DNA of 44,988 nucleotides from Russula earlei (taxonomy: Eukaryota > Basidiomycota > Agaricomycetes > Russulales > Russulaceae). The first letter of the stretch is position 1. Every line of letters starts with the position of its first letter. This document shows, piece after piece, positions 33,608 to 43,204 of the stretch. The stretch lies in assembly GCA_025769875.1 (NCBI GenBank), contig JAGFNK010000426.1, positions 1 through 44,988 on the forward strand. The letters are read 5' to 3'. The translations under genes were made by a program, and so were the position numbers. Below the pieces are notes generated by a model. That model had not been told where the DNA came from. It was given only the letters and a program-made list of their open reading frames with translations, and did no database searches.

Positions 33608-35943
33608 CTAGAAATTCTCTAGATCAATGTTAGTATACATGGTAAGGCTAAGGCGAGCACAAAGCGAAGAAAACGAAAAGTAGAAACGCACCCTTTCCAA
33701 AGAAGAATCGGGTGCCTCCGGGGCTCGAGTATCTGTTGCACATTTGATGCAACTGACGAGAGAGTACGGCGGGTCCGCAGAAGAACACGCCTACGTCTGT
33801 CTCTGGGTGTTTCTCAGCGATACTCGGAAATACCCGATCCCAGTTCGGCCTGCCAAAGTGTGTGGGTGCGCGCAGTGAATGTGATCGCGTCCTTATCGGC
33901 ACCAACATCCTGCACGATAATGTTGGTCATGTCGTCTTCTTTGATCTTCGCCGTTAGATAGATGTTGATCTCGATCCGGTTCTGCGAGTCTTGTTCTTCA
34001 ATCGCATGCAGAAGCGAGTGGAACCACTCGGCTGAGCCAAAGTCACGAATGACCCAGGTAAAGTAAACCTACATGAATGTGAAAGGGGCTCGGCAGATAT
34101 GGAAAGAGAGAAGTTCACCTTGGAGAGGCGCGTCGGCTTTGAGTTATTGAAGTTGTTCATGCGGTACCAGATAGACTTGAGAATCCTGACAGCCAGAAAT
34201 TATGCGATCCTGAGTCCGAGAAACAAAGGCATCTTAGACTCACGAGGCAAAAGGGGTAACACCGATACCAGCACCAACGAGTAGCACAGTTTCATACTTC
34301 AAGTAGTCCTCCGATGCCGAGCCGAATGGACCATCGACCATGACACGTGGCAGGACGCGGCTCAAGGGCGGGTTTGCGCTCGTACCAACGACTCTGCCAC
34401 CATCCTTCTCGCCTTTCTCGTCCCGTTCTCCGCTCTTTTTGTCGAAGTCGCAGCCAAGTACTTTGGCTAGATCGCGAGTGAAGTCACCGACGACACGGAT
34501 GTGTACTGAGATGTAATCTTCCTCTGGAGCGCTAGAATAAAGGAAAGGCCATAAAACGGAATTCACGGTCAGAGTGGAGAGGAAATGAACGCACCTCGTG
34601 AGGGTGAACGGGTGCCACTGGAAATAAGAAATTTCAGGGCAGGAGAGGAAGATGTACTGTCCGGCTCGAGTGACTGTATTATCTTTCTTGATCTGAATCT
34701 CCATCACGTTCGACGGGTGTTGGATCACTTTGGAAATGTATGTCCTGTGACGCGAACGGATTTCACGGAGAACGCGTTCCCAGATCCAAATGAGCCCGCC
34801 AACGAGCCAGTAACGCTGCAACAAGTGTCAGATTAGTGTGCCGATTAGAAACACAACGTGGGAGAAACGTACCCAAAAGACACCGATAGTATTCCAAGAA
34901 CAATAAGGCGGACGATCTGGCTTGATCATGCAGAACATGCCATGAAGCTGCCAGCAGATGAAGAAGACGATAAACAGGTGATGGGAATACCAGAAGTGTT
35001 CAAAATTGGCACGTTTCCTTTTCTCGACGGCGAAGAAGACCATGATGCCGAGGGCAACGGTCATGATCCAGCCAGTGAGACCGGGTCCAGTGGCAAAGTT
35101 GGCGTTGAGGAAGGCGAACAAACTTTGCGCCACCGGTCTTCGCATCTGGGTCCGCCATGGCGAGCTTGGCAAAGTTAACCATGTGTGCGAGAACATGCAC
35201 GACGGTACCGCCGACAATAGACCAGGCGGTGGCCTTGTGCAGGGTGATGTTCTTGTCAAATGGTATAATTTGGTTGAGAGGAGTGCGGCGGAGGAGCGAG
35301 ATGAAATTGCGGCAGACGGGAAGAAGAATGAAGATGACATCGATATGTAGGACGAGGGCGGCAGCGCGGGCAATGGCTGATGATAGATTCAGGTGTTAAT
35401 GTGGCGAAGCAAGGAGGGAGAGAACGCACTAAAAGTGACGCCGAATGTCGCGCGAGCCCCATTGAGGTTATCCTTCAGCCCATAGTTCAAAATACCAAAA
35501 ATGGCGACGAGGAGGTGGAGAACACCCAGACAGGCGAAAAAGAGATGCTTCCCACCCTCGTTGATCATCCAGAGGTCCCATTTCTCCTTCAACGTTCTGG
35601 GGTGGTATGGAGTCACGGCCTTCGATGTGGTGGTAGTGGCTCGCTGGAGGCCTTGGAGACGCCTGCGTTCGGTCTTGTTGCGCTGGAGATGTGCGGGCTG
35701 GGGAGCATCGTCGTTGAAATTCAGGTCAGGGATGCGCGTAGAGTGGGGGCTGTGCGCCGTCAGAGAAGTCCTAGACCATCGCGAGACATTATTTATGCAA
35801 AGAGAGAGTCGACCTGCGTGAGAGGTAAATGGAAAGAGACTTGTGCTAGGAAGGGCCTGCCTGGAGAAAGGGAGAGAAAGGAAAGAAGGAAAGAGGGAGT
35901 GACGACGAGTGGACGTGTTGGCGGTGTGTTTTGAATGAAACAA
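33608..35943 (-). CDS. noxB: NADPH oxidase, NoxB type (two one-base frameshifts)
   Basis: Flavocytochrome that makes superoxide across membranes. In fungi NoxB works with NoxR and Rac in development. Exons: 35943-35430, 35376-34873, 34815-34595, 34531-34244, 34185-34119, 34068-33692, 33618-33608. Conserved blocks: NARATFG-like NGARATFGVTF, VLHIDVIFILLPVCRNFISL, FDKNITLHKATAWSIV, AHMVNF, FWYSHHLFIVFFICWQLHGM (haem histidines), HPFTLT (FAD), GAGIGVTPFAS (NADPH), VFFCGP and the final GKENF. NoxB identity rests on YGLKDNLNGARATFG and RRTPLNQIIPFDKNIT. Two extra bases break the frame: near 35116-35124 (after KF, before AFLNANFATGPG) and near 33877-33881 (after DKDAIT, before LRAPTHFGRP). Removing one base at each restores exon phases. 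The start is unsure, because ATG at 35943 gives a leader longer than usual and a 5' intron is possible. Confidence 0.9.
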
Positions 35944-36631
35944 GGCGGAACGGTCCGCCGGCAGTGGCCTTAGCGACCCTCACCGTGTGCGGCAAACGAT
36001 CACCACCGTTCACCGCTTTCAGCCTAGCATCATGGTGATGATAAATTTTTCATTCTCATCACAATACGGGCATTCATTTCGCAGACGCTGGTAACAACGC
36101 CGTGCGACCGACTGGAACCTTGACGAACACGTGACACCCGTCTCAGTTTGAGGATGGTTGGTGGGTCGTGGGTGCACATTCTTAATACTGTATGAATGTC
36201 CAGTACCCTCACCCTCATCCGGCGCCTCCTCCGCCTACCGTCATTTGCATTTGACCTGAACTGGGCGGACACTTCTACGCCACTGTGACAGCTGCGTGCC
36301 TCATCATCCGCATAGTATATGGGGGGGTTACTCGGTCCTTCGGTCTTGTATCTTGGTCCCCCAACTTTCAGAGGAGCTTCCTACAGATGTCTCACTCCCT
36401 GCCTCCCTGTCTTTGCCTACCCTTCTCCTCAAATCAAGCTCTACAACCTTGCGCAAGCGCTACTCTCGCCCCTTAGCGCTCCCTCCGTGACTTGTTCCTG
36501 TCAGGTCAAATACTATATCAGCAATCAGCGCCCGCGGGTCATTCTCGTTTGTCAAGCAAACTTGCGCCCACAAATAAATTCTCGCCCCCCTCCTGGTCCT
36601 GCTGCTTACGCTCATTTTCTTGTACAAGAAC
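35944..36631. promoter_or_regulatory. Divergent promoter region, NoxB / FAD-linked oxidoreductase
   Basis: 688 bases between divergent start codons. An A/T-rich 'caaataaatt' element at 36571-36580 lies about 60 bases before the oxidoreductase start. No other gene is seen. Confidence 0.5.
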
Positions 36632-38655
36632 ATGGTCAGAGTAATCCCCCTCTTGTCTGCTGCCTTCCTCTTTATTGCTTCCGGTGAGGCGGTGCTTGCA
36701 GACTCCCAACATCCCTTCCGGGATTCGTCAGACTTCCTAGACACTTGTAAGCTCATCAACAACTCGATCTCGACGGCTTCAGCCGTATACTACCCGCGTT
36801 CAGTCCCTCATTCATCCCACCTTGCTTGGGCTGACAGATTTCACATCCATCTCTCAGCATCGCCCAGTTACACCGCGGATAACAAACATTGGGCTGTATC
36901 GAGCTCAGCGCTGTCCGCCTGCAGCGTCGAGCCAGGCAACCCTGAGGACCTCGGTGTGATTGTGGGCTCCCTCTCTCCCTATCCCACTCTATCCTTCTGA
37001 CTGTCTTCCATATCGTAGTTACGCATCCTCGGCGACACGCGCACTCCTTTTGCGGTCAAGGGCGGTGGCCATGCCACAAACCCCGGTTTCTCCTCTACTC
37101 CGGGAGTGCAAATCGCCATGAGGCTTTTTGACAAGATTACGGTTAACCAAACAACCAGCACCGTCGAGATCGGTGCCGGACTCTTATGGGACGATGTGTA
37201 CAGGGCTCTTGACGGGACCGGTTTAAACGTTGTCGGTGGGCGCGTATCTGGCGTCGGCGTCGCTGGCTTCATACTTGGTGGTGGTGAGTAGTGTTCTTGC
37301 TCTCCCAGTGTTTTCTGGTTAATTACGGAGACCCAATAGGATATTCGTGGAAGACGAGCCAGTTTGGACTTACGATCGATACTATGGATTCATACCACCT
37401 CGTGCTCCCAGACGGGACGGTTCAGATTGTCACACCAGCCAACGAGGATCTCTGGTTTGGCCTCAGGGTATGCGATCTTGTTATCCTCATGTTTTTCCTC
37501 TCACGTACCAATTGCATCCTCAGGGTGGCTTCAACAACTTCGTACGCGATCCCACATTGGACGCTTTTATCAGTCAATTTAACCCATCATCTCATCAGGG
37601 TATCGTGACCAAGTTCGTCCTCAAGGCACACCCACAGGGCGATGTCTGGGTATTTATTTCTTATATTGGTCGACGCCTGCATTCTCAGTTCAGATAAATG
37701 AAGGGTGGATTCACCATAACCCCTGGTCTCCACTACGCCGACAAGGTCAATGCGGCAATTGTCAAGTTTCAACAAGAAGTGACGGACAAAAAAGCCATGG
37801 TGCTGCCGACATACAACACCGTCTCCGACAAAGTGCGTGCCCTCTTTCTTATTCACCCCTCGTAAATCTCTCTCTCTGACACGAAGCGTCGTGTAGCCCT
37901 CCGTTGAGCTGTTGTTTTTTTACGATGGGCCTGAGCCACCTGCAGGTATCTTTGACGACTTCCTTGCAATACCCGAACTCCAGATCATCGTGGGCCCGAC
38001 TTCATTCCTGGAGTTTTTCAGCATCCTACCTTCCTCGGATCCTTTTGCGGGCAAGCGGTCAGTTGTCGTCCACCCCTGACTTGCCTCCACCTCCGTATAA
38101 AGGCTCATGTTATACGTAGAGCATATTTCAGCAACGTCCCTGTTTTGGAGTATACTTCCACGCTTCTCGACGCGATAGTCAACGAAACCCGGGTATGCTG
38201 TCCTTTTTCCCTTCCGCATGACCAGCTCACCAATCTGGTCATCATTGCAATGCCAGTTCTGGGGGGACAAACTTGCGGAGCTGGACTCTCACGCAGCTGT
38301 ATCGTACGACATCGAGCCGTTCGACTCGGGATTATTCAGCCACTCCAATACGCCATCTGCCTATCCGCCCGACCGCTCGCGCGCGCTCCTGCCAACTAAC
38401 CTGTACTTCGCTTGGACATCTCCCACGCGGGATGCGGATGTTGCTGTCGCGCTGCAGCAGAGCACGAATGCGGTGCGCGCCGCAGCCATCGCCGATGGGC
38501 AGGATGTCGCTAATGCCGCCTTGTATGGGAATTACGCGCTATTTGGGACCCCGGTCGAGTCCTTGTACGGGGCAAATCTGCAGCGGCTAAGGGATATCCG
38601 AAGTCGCGTTGACCCCAAGGGTGTCATGGGCCTCGCGGGGGGGTTCAAGGTTTGA
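36632..38655 (+). CDS. Secreted FAD-linked oxidoreductase (PCMH/berberine-bridge type)
   Basis: Member of the FAD-binding PCMH-type oxidases, which oxidise sugars, phenols or other small molecules. The substrate is unknown. Nine exons: 36632-36961, 37019-37283, 37340-37467, 37524-37541, 37599-37649, 37704-37832, 37897-38057, 38120-38192, 38257-38655. They give 517 residues. The first about 23 residues form a signal peptide (VIPLLSAAFLFIASGEAVLA). The FAD domain reads RTPFAVKGGGHATNPGFSS (the His is the likely covalent FAD link), IGAGLLWDDVYRALDG, GRVSGVGVAGFILGGGYSW and LVLPDGTV. The Cys of bicovalent members is absent from the GGRVSGVGVAGF stretch, so single-site attachment is likely. The C-terminal BBE-like part ends NLQRLRDIRSRVDPKGVM. 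Exon 4 is only 18 bases (GGFNNF). It is transcribed away from NoxB. Confidence 0.92.
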
Positions 38656-39559
38656 GATGTGAGATGTGAGCTTTGCTATTCGACATCGTAGCCGCCCGTA
38701 TCGTCTTCTTGTCTCTCATTCTTGTGTAACGACTCGAATTGTTATTGTTGTGGATGTTGATTCGACGAGAGGGCACGCCAATGGTAGCGAGTGTTACAAG
38801 GTTTCGCGACGCGATATTCAAACGATTCGGATGCTTGGAGTATTCACGAAGTCAACTGTTTGGACAAAAGAAGACAATTTACTCGTCATCCATCACTAGC
38901 AACGGCACGGTTTCTACGAGAACGGACGCCGAGTACTGTGGGATCTGTACAACGAATGCTACATGGGGAAACGCTCCGACTCGGAGATTATGAACGACAT
39001 GATCTGGTCCATGGCCGAGAGTAAACGCGAATGACCACTCCGTGGTTCATCATCGATGATGACTGCATCCAGCACCTCTGTATCCCACTTTCATTAGTGG
39101 CGAAGCTGTACACGTCGTGGCCATTTATAACACAACGCCCCCCCCCCCCCCGCCCGACTCGAAAACACCGCCAACGCATTTCCTTCCACAGTGACAGCTT
39201 CTACAGCCACCTCTCCCAACTTCCAATCGATTCTCGAGGCCGTGTTCGACGGCTTTACCAGTCGGGGATCGATCTCCCTCTGTTGACGAGCTTCAGAGCG
39301 GTTAATCTCCAGAAGCTATCCTCCAGTTACTTTACAATAGAGAGAATCCGTTCACATTTCTCCGACGGCGGTAATAGAGGGTGAAGATAACGGTGGAGGC
39401 ACTTATAATCCCGGTCTCGTAAGGAATGTGAGGGTCATGGATGGTGAGCCACCCTCAATCAGATCGCTGTGAAGCGGATATGAGGGTCAACTGTAAAATA
39501 GTGTGAAATATCAGAGTGTACAATGGTCAATTGGTAATTACTAGTAGGAACATACCACA
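38656..39559. other. Intergenic with poly-C tract and possible domain relic
   Basis: 3' flank of the oxidoreductase, then unrecognised sequence. A run of 14 C occurs at 39138-39151. Just after it, 39205-39279 reads SPNFQSILEAVFDGFTSRGS, faintly like the start of the 'Goodbye' N-terminal domain of fungal STAND proteins, before a stop. Confidence 0.35.
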
Positions 39560-39640
39560 GTGGCCGCCATGGTGATCATTCCTGGTGTTGTCTTTGAAAC
39601 ACCCCAGAGGATGGCTTTTGGTGGATGCTTTCCGAGAGCC

Positions 39641-39713
39641 TCACCACTGAGTTCTGACTTTCTAAAGAGAATTTTAAAGCAATCCTTTTTGGAAAGTCAG
39701 CACTCAGTGGTGA
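39641..39713. repeat. Inverted repeat (hairpin)
   Basis: Arms 39641-39662 and 39692-39713 are 22 bases each with one mismatch, separated by a 29-base loop. In RNA or single-stranded DNA this would fold into a strong stem. It sits at the left edge of the repeat-rich region and may be part of a small mobile element. Confidence 0.75.
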
Positions 39714-40042
39714 AAGTGTCTGCTGACATAGAGCCATTGGTGCTGTTGGAATTGACATTGTACCAATTGCCAATGAGGGTTATCAGGCATCATGAGCAAG
39801 GGAGGGGAAAATAACAGGGGACAAAGCGAGCAAGTTTTTGACAGAAATTTTTTTTTGGCACATCACATGGAATTTCACATATTTGTTTGGATACACATAC
39901 ATGACACAACAACACAAATCATTGCTTACACTTGCTTCACTTTCTCCACCAGATTACATAGTATCCATGTGCAAACTCATATGATGACTCCATGGATATG
40001 AGCACAGGGTAGCCATCCACCTCTCTGATACCACAATTGTTG

Positions 40043-40085
40043 TAGCTCAGAAGTGTACAGTGGATGAGATGAAAGATAAAGGATT
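40043..40085 (-). repeat. Dispersed repeat fragment, copy B
   Basis: Second copy of the short repeat found at 6900-6945. On the minus strand both read LYL(P/S)SHPLYTSELQ. The similarity fades on both sides. Confidence 0.6.
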
Positions 40086-40380
40086 TTATTCAATGGCATG
40101 TACATGTGTTCTAACATTATACCACAGTGTAGAATGTATGAAGTAAGGTTAGCATGATGTCAGGTGTTGTGGTATGATGTTCCACAACAAGACATTGTAA
40201 TACCTAAGATCTAATAGCAATTGGCAAACAGGGATAATGCTGGGACAATATCATCAGTTGGCAACCAAGAACCATTTGTGATATACTTGATATCACTGGC
40301 AAGGTGTTGGACTGCCAGTGTCTGACATGCATACTCAGGAAGTGCCAAAAATTCAGGTATGGTATCACCTGCAAGTGCAA

Positions 40381-40872
40381 GTGTGGGTGTGGGTGTGGGT
40401 GCAGGTGTGGGTGTGGGTGCAGGTGTGGGTGTGGGTGCAGGTGTGGGTGTGGGTGCAGGTGTGGGTGTGGGTGCAGGTGTGGGTGTGGGTGCAGGTGTGG
40501 GTGTGGGTGCAGGTGTGGGTGTGGGTGCAGGTGTGGGTGTGGGTGCAGGTGTGGGTGTGGGTGCAGGTGTGGGTGTGGGTGCAGGTGTGGGTGTGGGTGC
40601 AGGTGGGGTGTGGGTGCAGGTGTGGGTGTGGGTGCAGGTGTGGGTGTGGGTGCAGGTGTGGGTGTGGGTGCAGGTGTGGGTGTGGGTGCAGGTGTGGGTG
40701 TGGGTGCAGGTGTGGGTGTGGGTGCAGGTGTGGGTGTGGGTGCAGGTGTGGGTGTGGGTGCAGGTGTGGGTGTGGGTGCAGGTGTGGGTGTGGGTGCAGG
40801 GTGTGGGTGTGGTGCAGGTGTGGGTGTGGGTGCAGGTGTGGGTGTGGGTGTGGGTGTGGGTGTGGGTGTGGG
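40381..40872 (+). repeat. 18-base G-rich minisatellite, about 25 units
   Basis: The unit is gtgtgggtgtgggtgcag. The first unit is 24 bases and the array continues in strict 18-base steps to 40602. Then come a 17-base unit at 40603-40619, ten more 18-base units to 40799, one extra g, a 17-base variant at 40801-40817, one more 18-base unit and a terminal (gtgtgg)n stretch. No unit contains a stop in several frames, so long artefactual frames cross it on both strands. On the minus strand it encodes Thr-Pro/Ala-Pro or His-Pro repeats. The evenly spaced GGG runs could form G-quadruplexes. Confidence 0.97.
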
Positions 40873-41104
40873 AGGACCAAGAGCATGGACAGTTGGGTTG
40901 AAGACCTCAACAACTCTGTTCATGACCACTGTAACACCCATGACAGTGGATGCCACAGTGTCACCCTTCTGTTTTTTAGCTGAAGATGTTTTAGACATCA
41001 GGATATTGTCAATGCAAGGTGATTTATGCTTGTTGGTGTCATGAACACTCTCAAAGAGTCCATTCTATTAAAGGGACATCAAAGGGACTTGATGAGGAAC
41101 GCAT

Positions 41105-41395
41105 ATGACTATTGACAAGCAAGACAATGGTGCCAAGATTGACTCCAGTTATATCTCACATAATAGTCCATTACACAGGATTGAACCCAAGACCCTTGTT
41201 ACAGAAGCTGGCTACAGCCTTCATGTTGAAAGGGGACTAACAACAAGCATTGTACACTTACAAGATGATGGTGCCAAGTTCGGCTCCAAGTCACCTTAAA
41301 AGATAGCCCACTACCAGGATTGAACCCAGGACCTCTAATCAACTGGACTGAACACTCATAGCCATTGAGCTATCCAGTCTTTACTATAGTAAAGT
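41105..41395 (-). mobile_element. tRNA-derived SINE-like repeats (two units)
   Basis: Reading the minus strand, 41390-41310 carries an A-box-like TAGCTCAATGG and, about 40 bases on, a B box GGTTCAATCC, the internal RNA polymerase III promoter layout of a tRNA. A second unit at 41210-41105 has the same B box (GGTTCAATCC) and a similar tail: 'gatgatggtgccaag' in one and 'gacaatggtgccaag' in the other on the plus strand. The acceptor stem does not pair, so these are not functional tRNA genes but look like tRNA-derived SINEs or a tandem dimer. Confidence 0.6.
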
Positions 41396-41975
41396 GGTTC
41401 AACCCTTATAACCACTCAACACATGGAATGAAAACTTGACCTGGAGACTCCTAAAGCAGAGATCCACATGCCCTAGTTCCCAGGGGAGAGTTAACAAGGC
41501 TTACTAACTGTATTAGTAAGCCTGAAGTACAACAAACGACCCATGAAGTTCACACAATGGTCACATGGACTCCAAGAATTATTACTCATCACCGAAACAC
41601 TTCTTACTCAGCAGGTTACTAAGCTTACCAAGCACCCCTGGGTGCCTTACTCATCCACCTATTGTGATTGATAACAAGGTTACAATGCATCCCTTATTTG
41701 GCAGCTCCCATGTAGTATATAAGCGCTTGATAAAGTACCAGACAGTCTCCAGACTGTCCATTTGTTTACGGTGCTCTCTATCCCTGGGATACTCCTTTAT
41801 GGACCATCCCCTTGTGATCATTCTGGTCACTTCCCTGCGTAATTGCTTGACGCTCCTGGTAACCATACCTCTTTGGTATTTGTTACTACTCTGGACATTA
41901 CTTCTTGCCCACACCGTCCTGGACATCTACCAACTCGTCTTTGAACTTATCCCTCGCTCTTGAGCTGGATAGTTC
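41396..41975 (+). other. Possible LTR-like segment with TATA box
   Basis: Contains a short palindrome around 41489-41517 (aggcttacta / tagtaagcct) and a TATA box, tatataag, at 41716-41723. It ends in TTCAACA at 41969-41975, which mirrors a TGTTGAA at 41224. No 5-base target duplication is seen outside these points. Overlapping plus and minus frames are unrecognised. Confidence 0.3.
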
Positions 41976-42953
41976 AACAGTGAGTCTTGTCAGTTGGTTG
42001 CAATGTTGAACAAGGTATTTGCAAAGTCAAATGAGGTATTTGATGGTGCAGTCAATGCCCTCCTGCTGCCACTGACTTGAGACAAATTGGGGGTCAGGTG
42101 AGCAGAAGAAGGTGACTGGGATGGAGCATGCTCAGCACAAGGTGTTGGCTGCATACCCCAGTACACATGTTTGCCTTTAGTTTTTGATCCTACAAGAGAT
42201 TCCATGGCCTCACAATGTGGCCAGCCCTTGTGGTGGAACTTCTTGACTTCTGGTTTGTTCTACTAAAGTAAGATATTGTCAACAAATCAGCAGTTACAGA
42301 TGCACTGAGACCAGCTCATCATACACTGCTTGATTTTCCACTATTACATTCATTCCTGTCACATCATCCCAAACCATGCTGGACTTGTTTTTGATTGCTG
42401 AAATTGTGTCCCAGTTGGTCTTCATCTAGTTGAATGGTGTCAGTGTTGAGGTAGAGTGAAATGAGAAAACATATACCCTTTGCCACTTCATCTTGCACAA
42501 GCTCAGAGTTTTGAAGCCACCATTCTTACAAAGGTTGACTGGCTGCCTCACTGAAGACTTGATCCTTGAACATAGCATTGGACATGATTTGGTCCTTGTG
42601 CTCCAAGAGGAAGTTTAAGAACTTGGCTTCCTCTTCAGTCATCCATCTTGCCTTGATATCTGCTTGGGTTTCCTCTACAGAGGAATCAGAGCTTCTTGAT
42701 GAGTGGGTCTGCATGGGAGGTGATGATCAGGATCAGAAAAAGAAAGTGTGGGGCAACCTCAAAGTAAAAGGTAAAAAAGGTACTGACAAAGGGCTTACAC
42801 ATCACATTATATGCAATCACACACCATGAATACATGAATATGCAAATCACAAGCAAAAAAAAAGTCATATAAAAAAAAACCTAATGGTTTATCATATATG
42901 CCATGTCACTTATATCACACTGGTCACACCAGTCACTCTCAGAAAATCCCAAA

Positions 42954-42977
42954 TTCAAGTTCAAGTTCAAGTTCAAA
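42954..42977 (+). repeat. Short tandem hexamer repeat (ttcaag x4)
   Basis: Four consecutive ttcaag units, the last one ttcaaa. Confidence 0.9.
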
Positions 42978-43120
42978 GATTCTTGGTTGGTAACATGGGC
43001 CTAAGCCACTTGCTTTTCCAAGGGTGCCTAGGGCTGTGCTGGATCATGGAGAGTAAAACCACTAGATCTGTGACTCCAGACAGGGAGCATGGGGATTGAA
43101 ATCTGACATAACTCACAACC

Positions 43121-43204
43121 ATTCACGTGACTTGGCTGATGATGACGTTGTGAGCCCTGGGTTCGAATCCCAAACCAAGACCTGCAGCTGCAGCTGCAGC
43201 TCGG
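43121..43204 (+). other. tRNA-like B box and GCAGCT repeat
   Basis: GGTTCGAATCC at 43160-43170 is a perfect B box of a tRNA-type promoter, preceded at about the right distance by TGGCTGATGATG, a weak A-box candidate. It is followed by four GCAGCT-like units. No cloverleaf can be drawn, so a SINE remnant is more likely than a tRNA. Confidence 0.45.

Larger units (their letters stand above)
40204..42714 (-). pseudogene. Degenerate Myb/SANT-like DNA-binding protein gene of a mobile element
   Basis: Minus-strand pieces in the right order match Agaricomycete Myb/SANT-like proteins (Myb_DNA-bind_3 type), which are often linked to Harbinger-like elements. ADIKARWMTEEEAKFLNFLL ends near 42540. After a one-base shift come GGFKTLSLCKMKWQR, then MKTNWDTISAIKNKSSMVWD with WDDVTGMNVIVENQAVYDEL. 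The KPEVKKFHHKGWPHCEAMES and SKTKGKHVYWG blocks run to a stop near 41990. A last block, [20 protein letters not shown], at about 40900-40998 is followed by a Thr-Pro repeat encoded by the minisatellite. Frame breaks, the SINE-like insert and the repeat array show that it no longer encodes an intact protein. No transposase was found in the window. Confidence 0.7.

Noticed and set aside
35380..35934. 184-codon plus-strand frame opposite the first NoxB exon
   Set aside because: Low-complexity translation, and NoxB coding on the other strand is clear.
40381..40872. CRISPR-like array
   Set aside because: The units are contiguous with no unique spacers, and the genome is eukaryotic.
40304..41044. 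Long open frames on both strands across the minisatellite
   Set aside because: The repeat unit has no stop codon in several frames, so these frames arise from the repeat itself.
41310..41395. Functional tRNA gene on the minus strand
   Set aside because: A- and B-box-like sequences are present, but the acceptor ends do not pair and the T stem has a mismatch. A SINE-like origin fits better.
41224..41975. Complete solo LTR bounded by TGTTGAA and TTCAACA
   Set aside because: The flanking five bases do not match, and SINE-like units lie inside the proposed ends. Kept only as a weak possibility.
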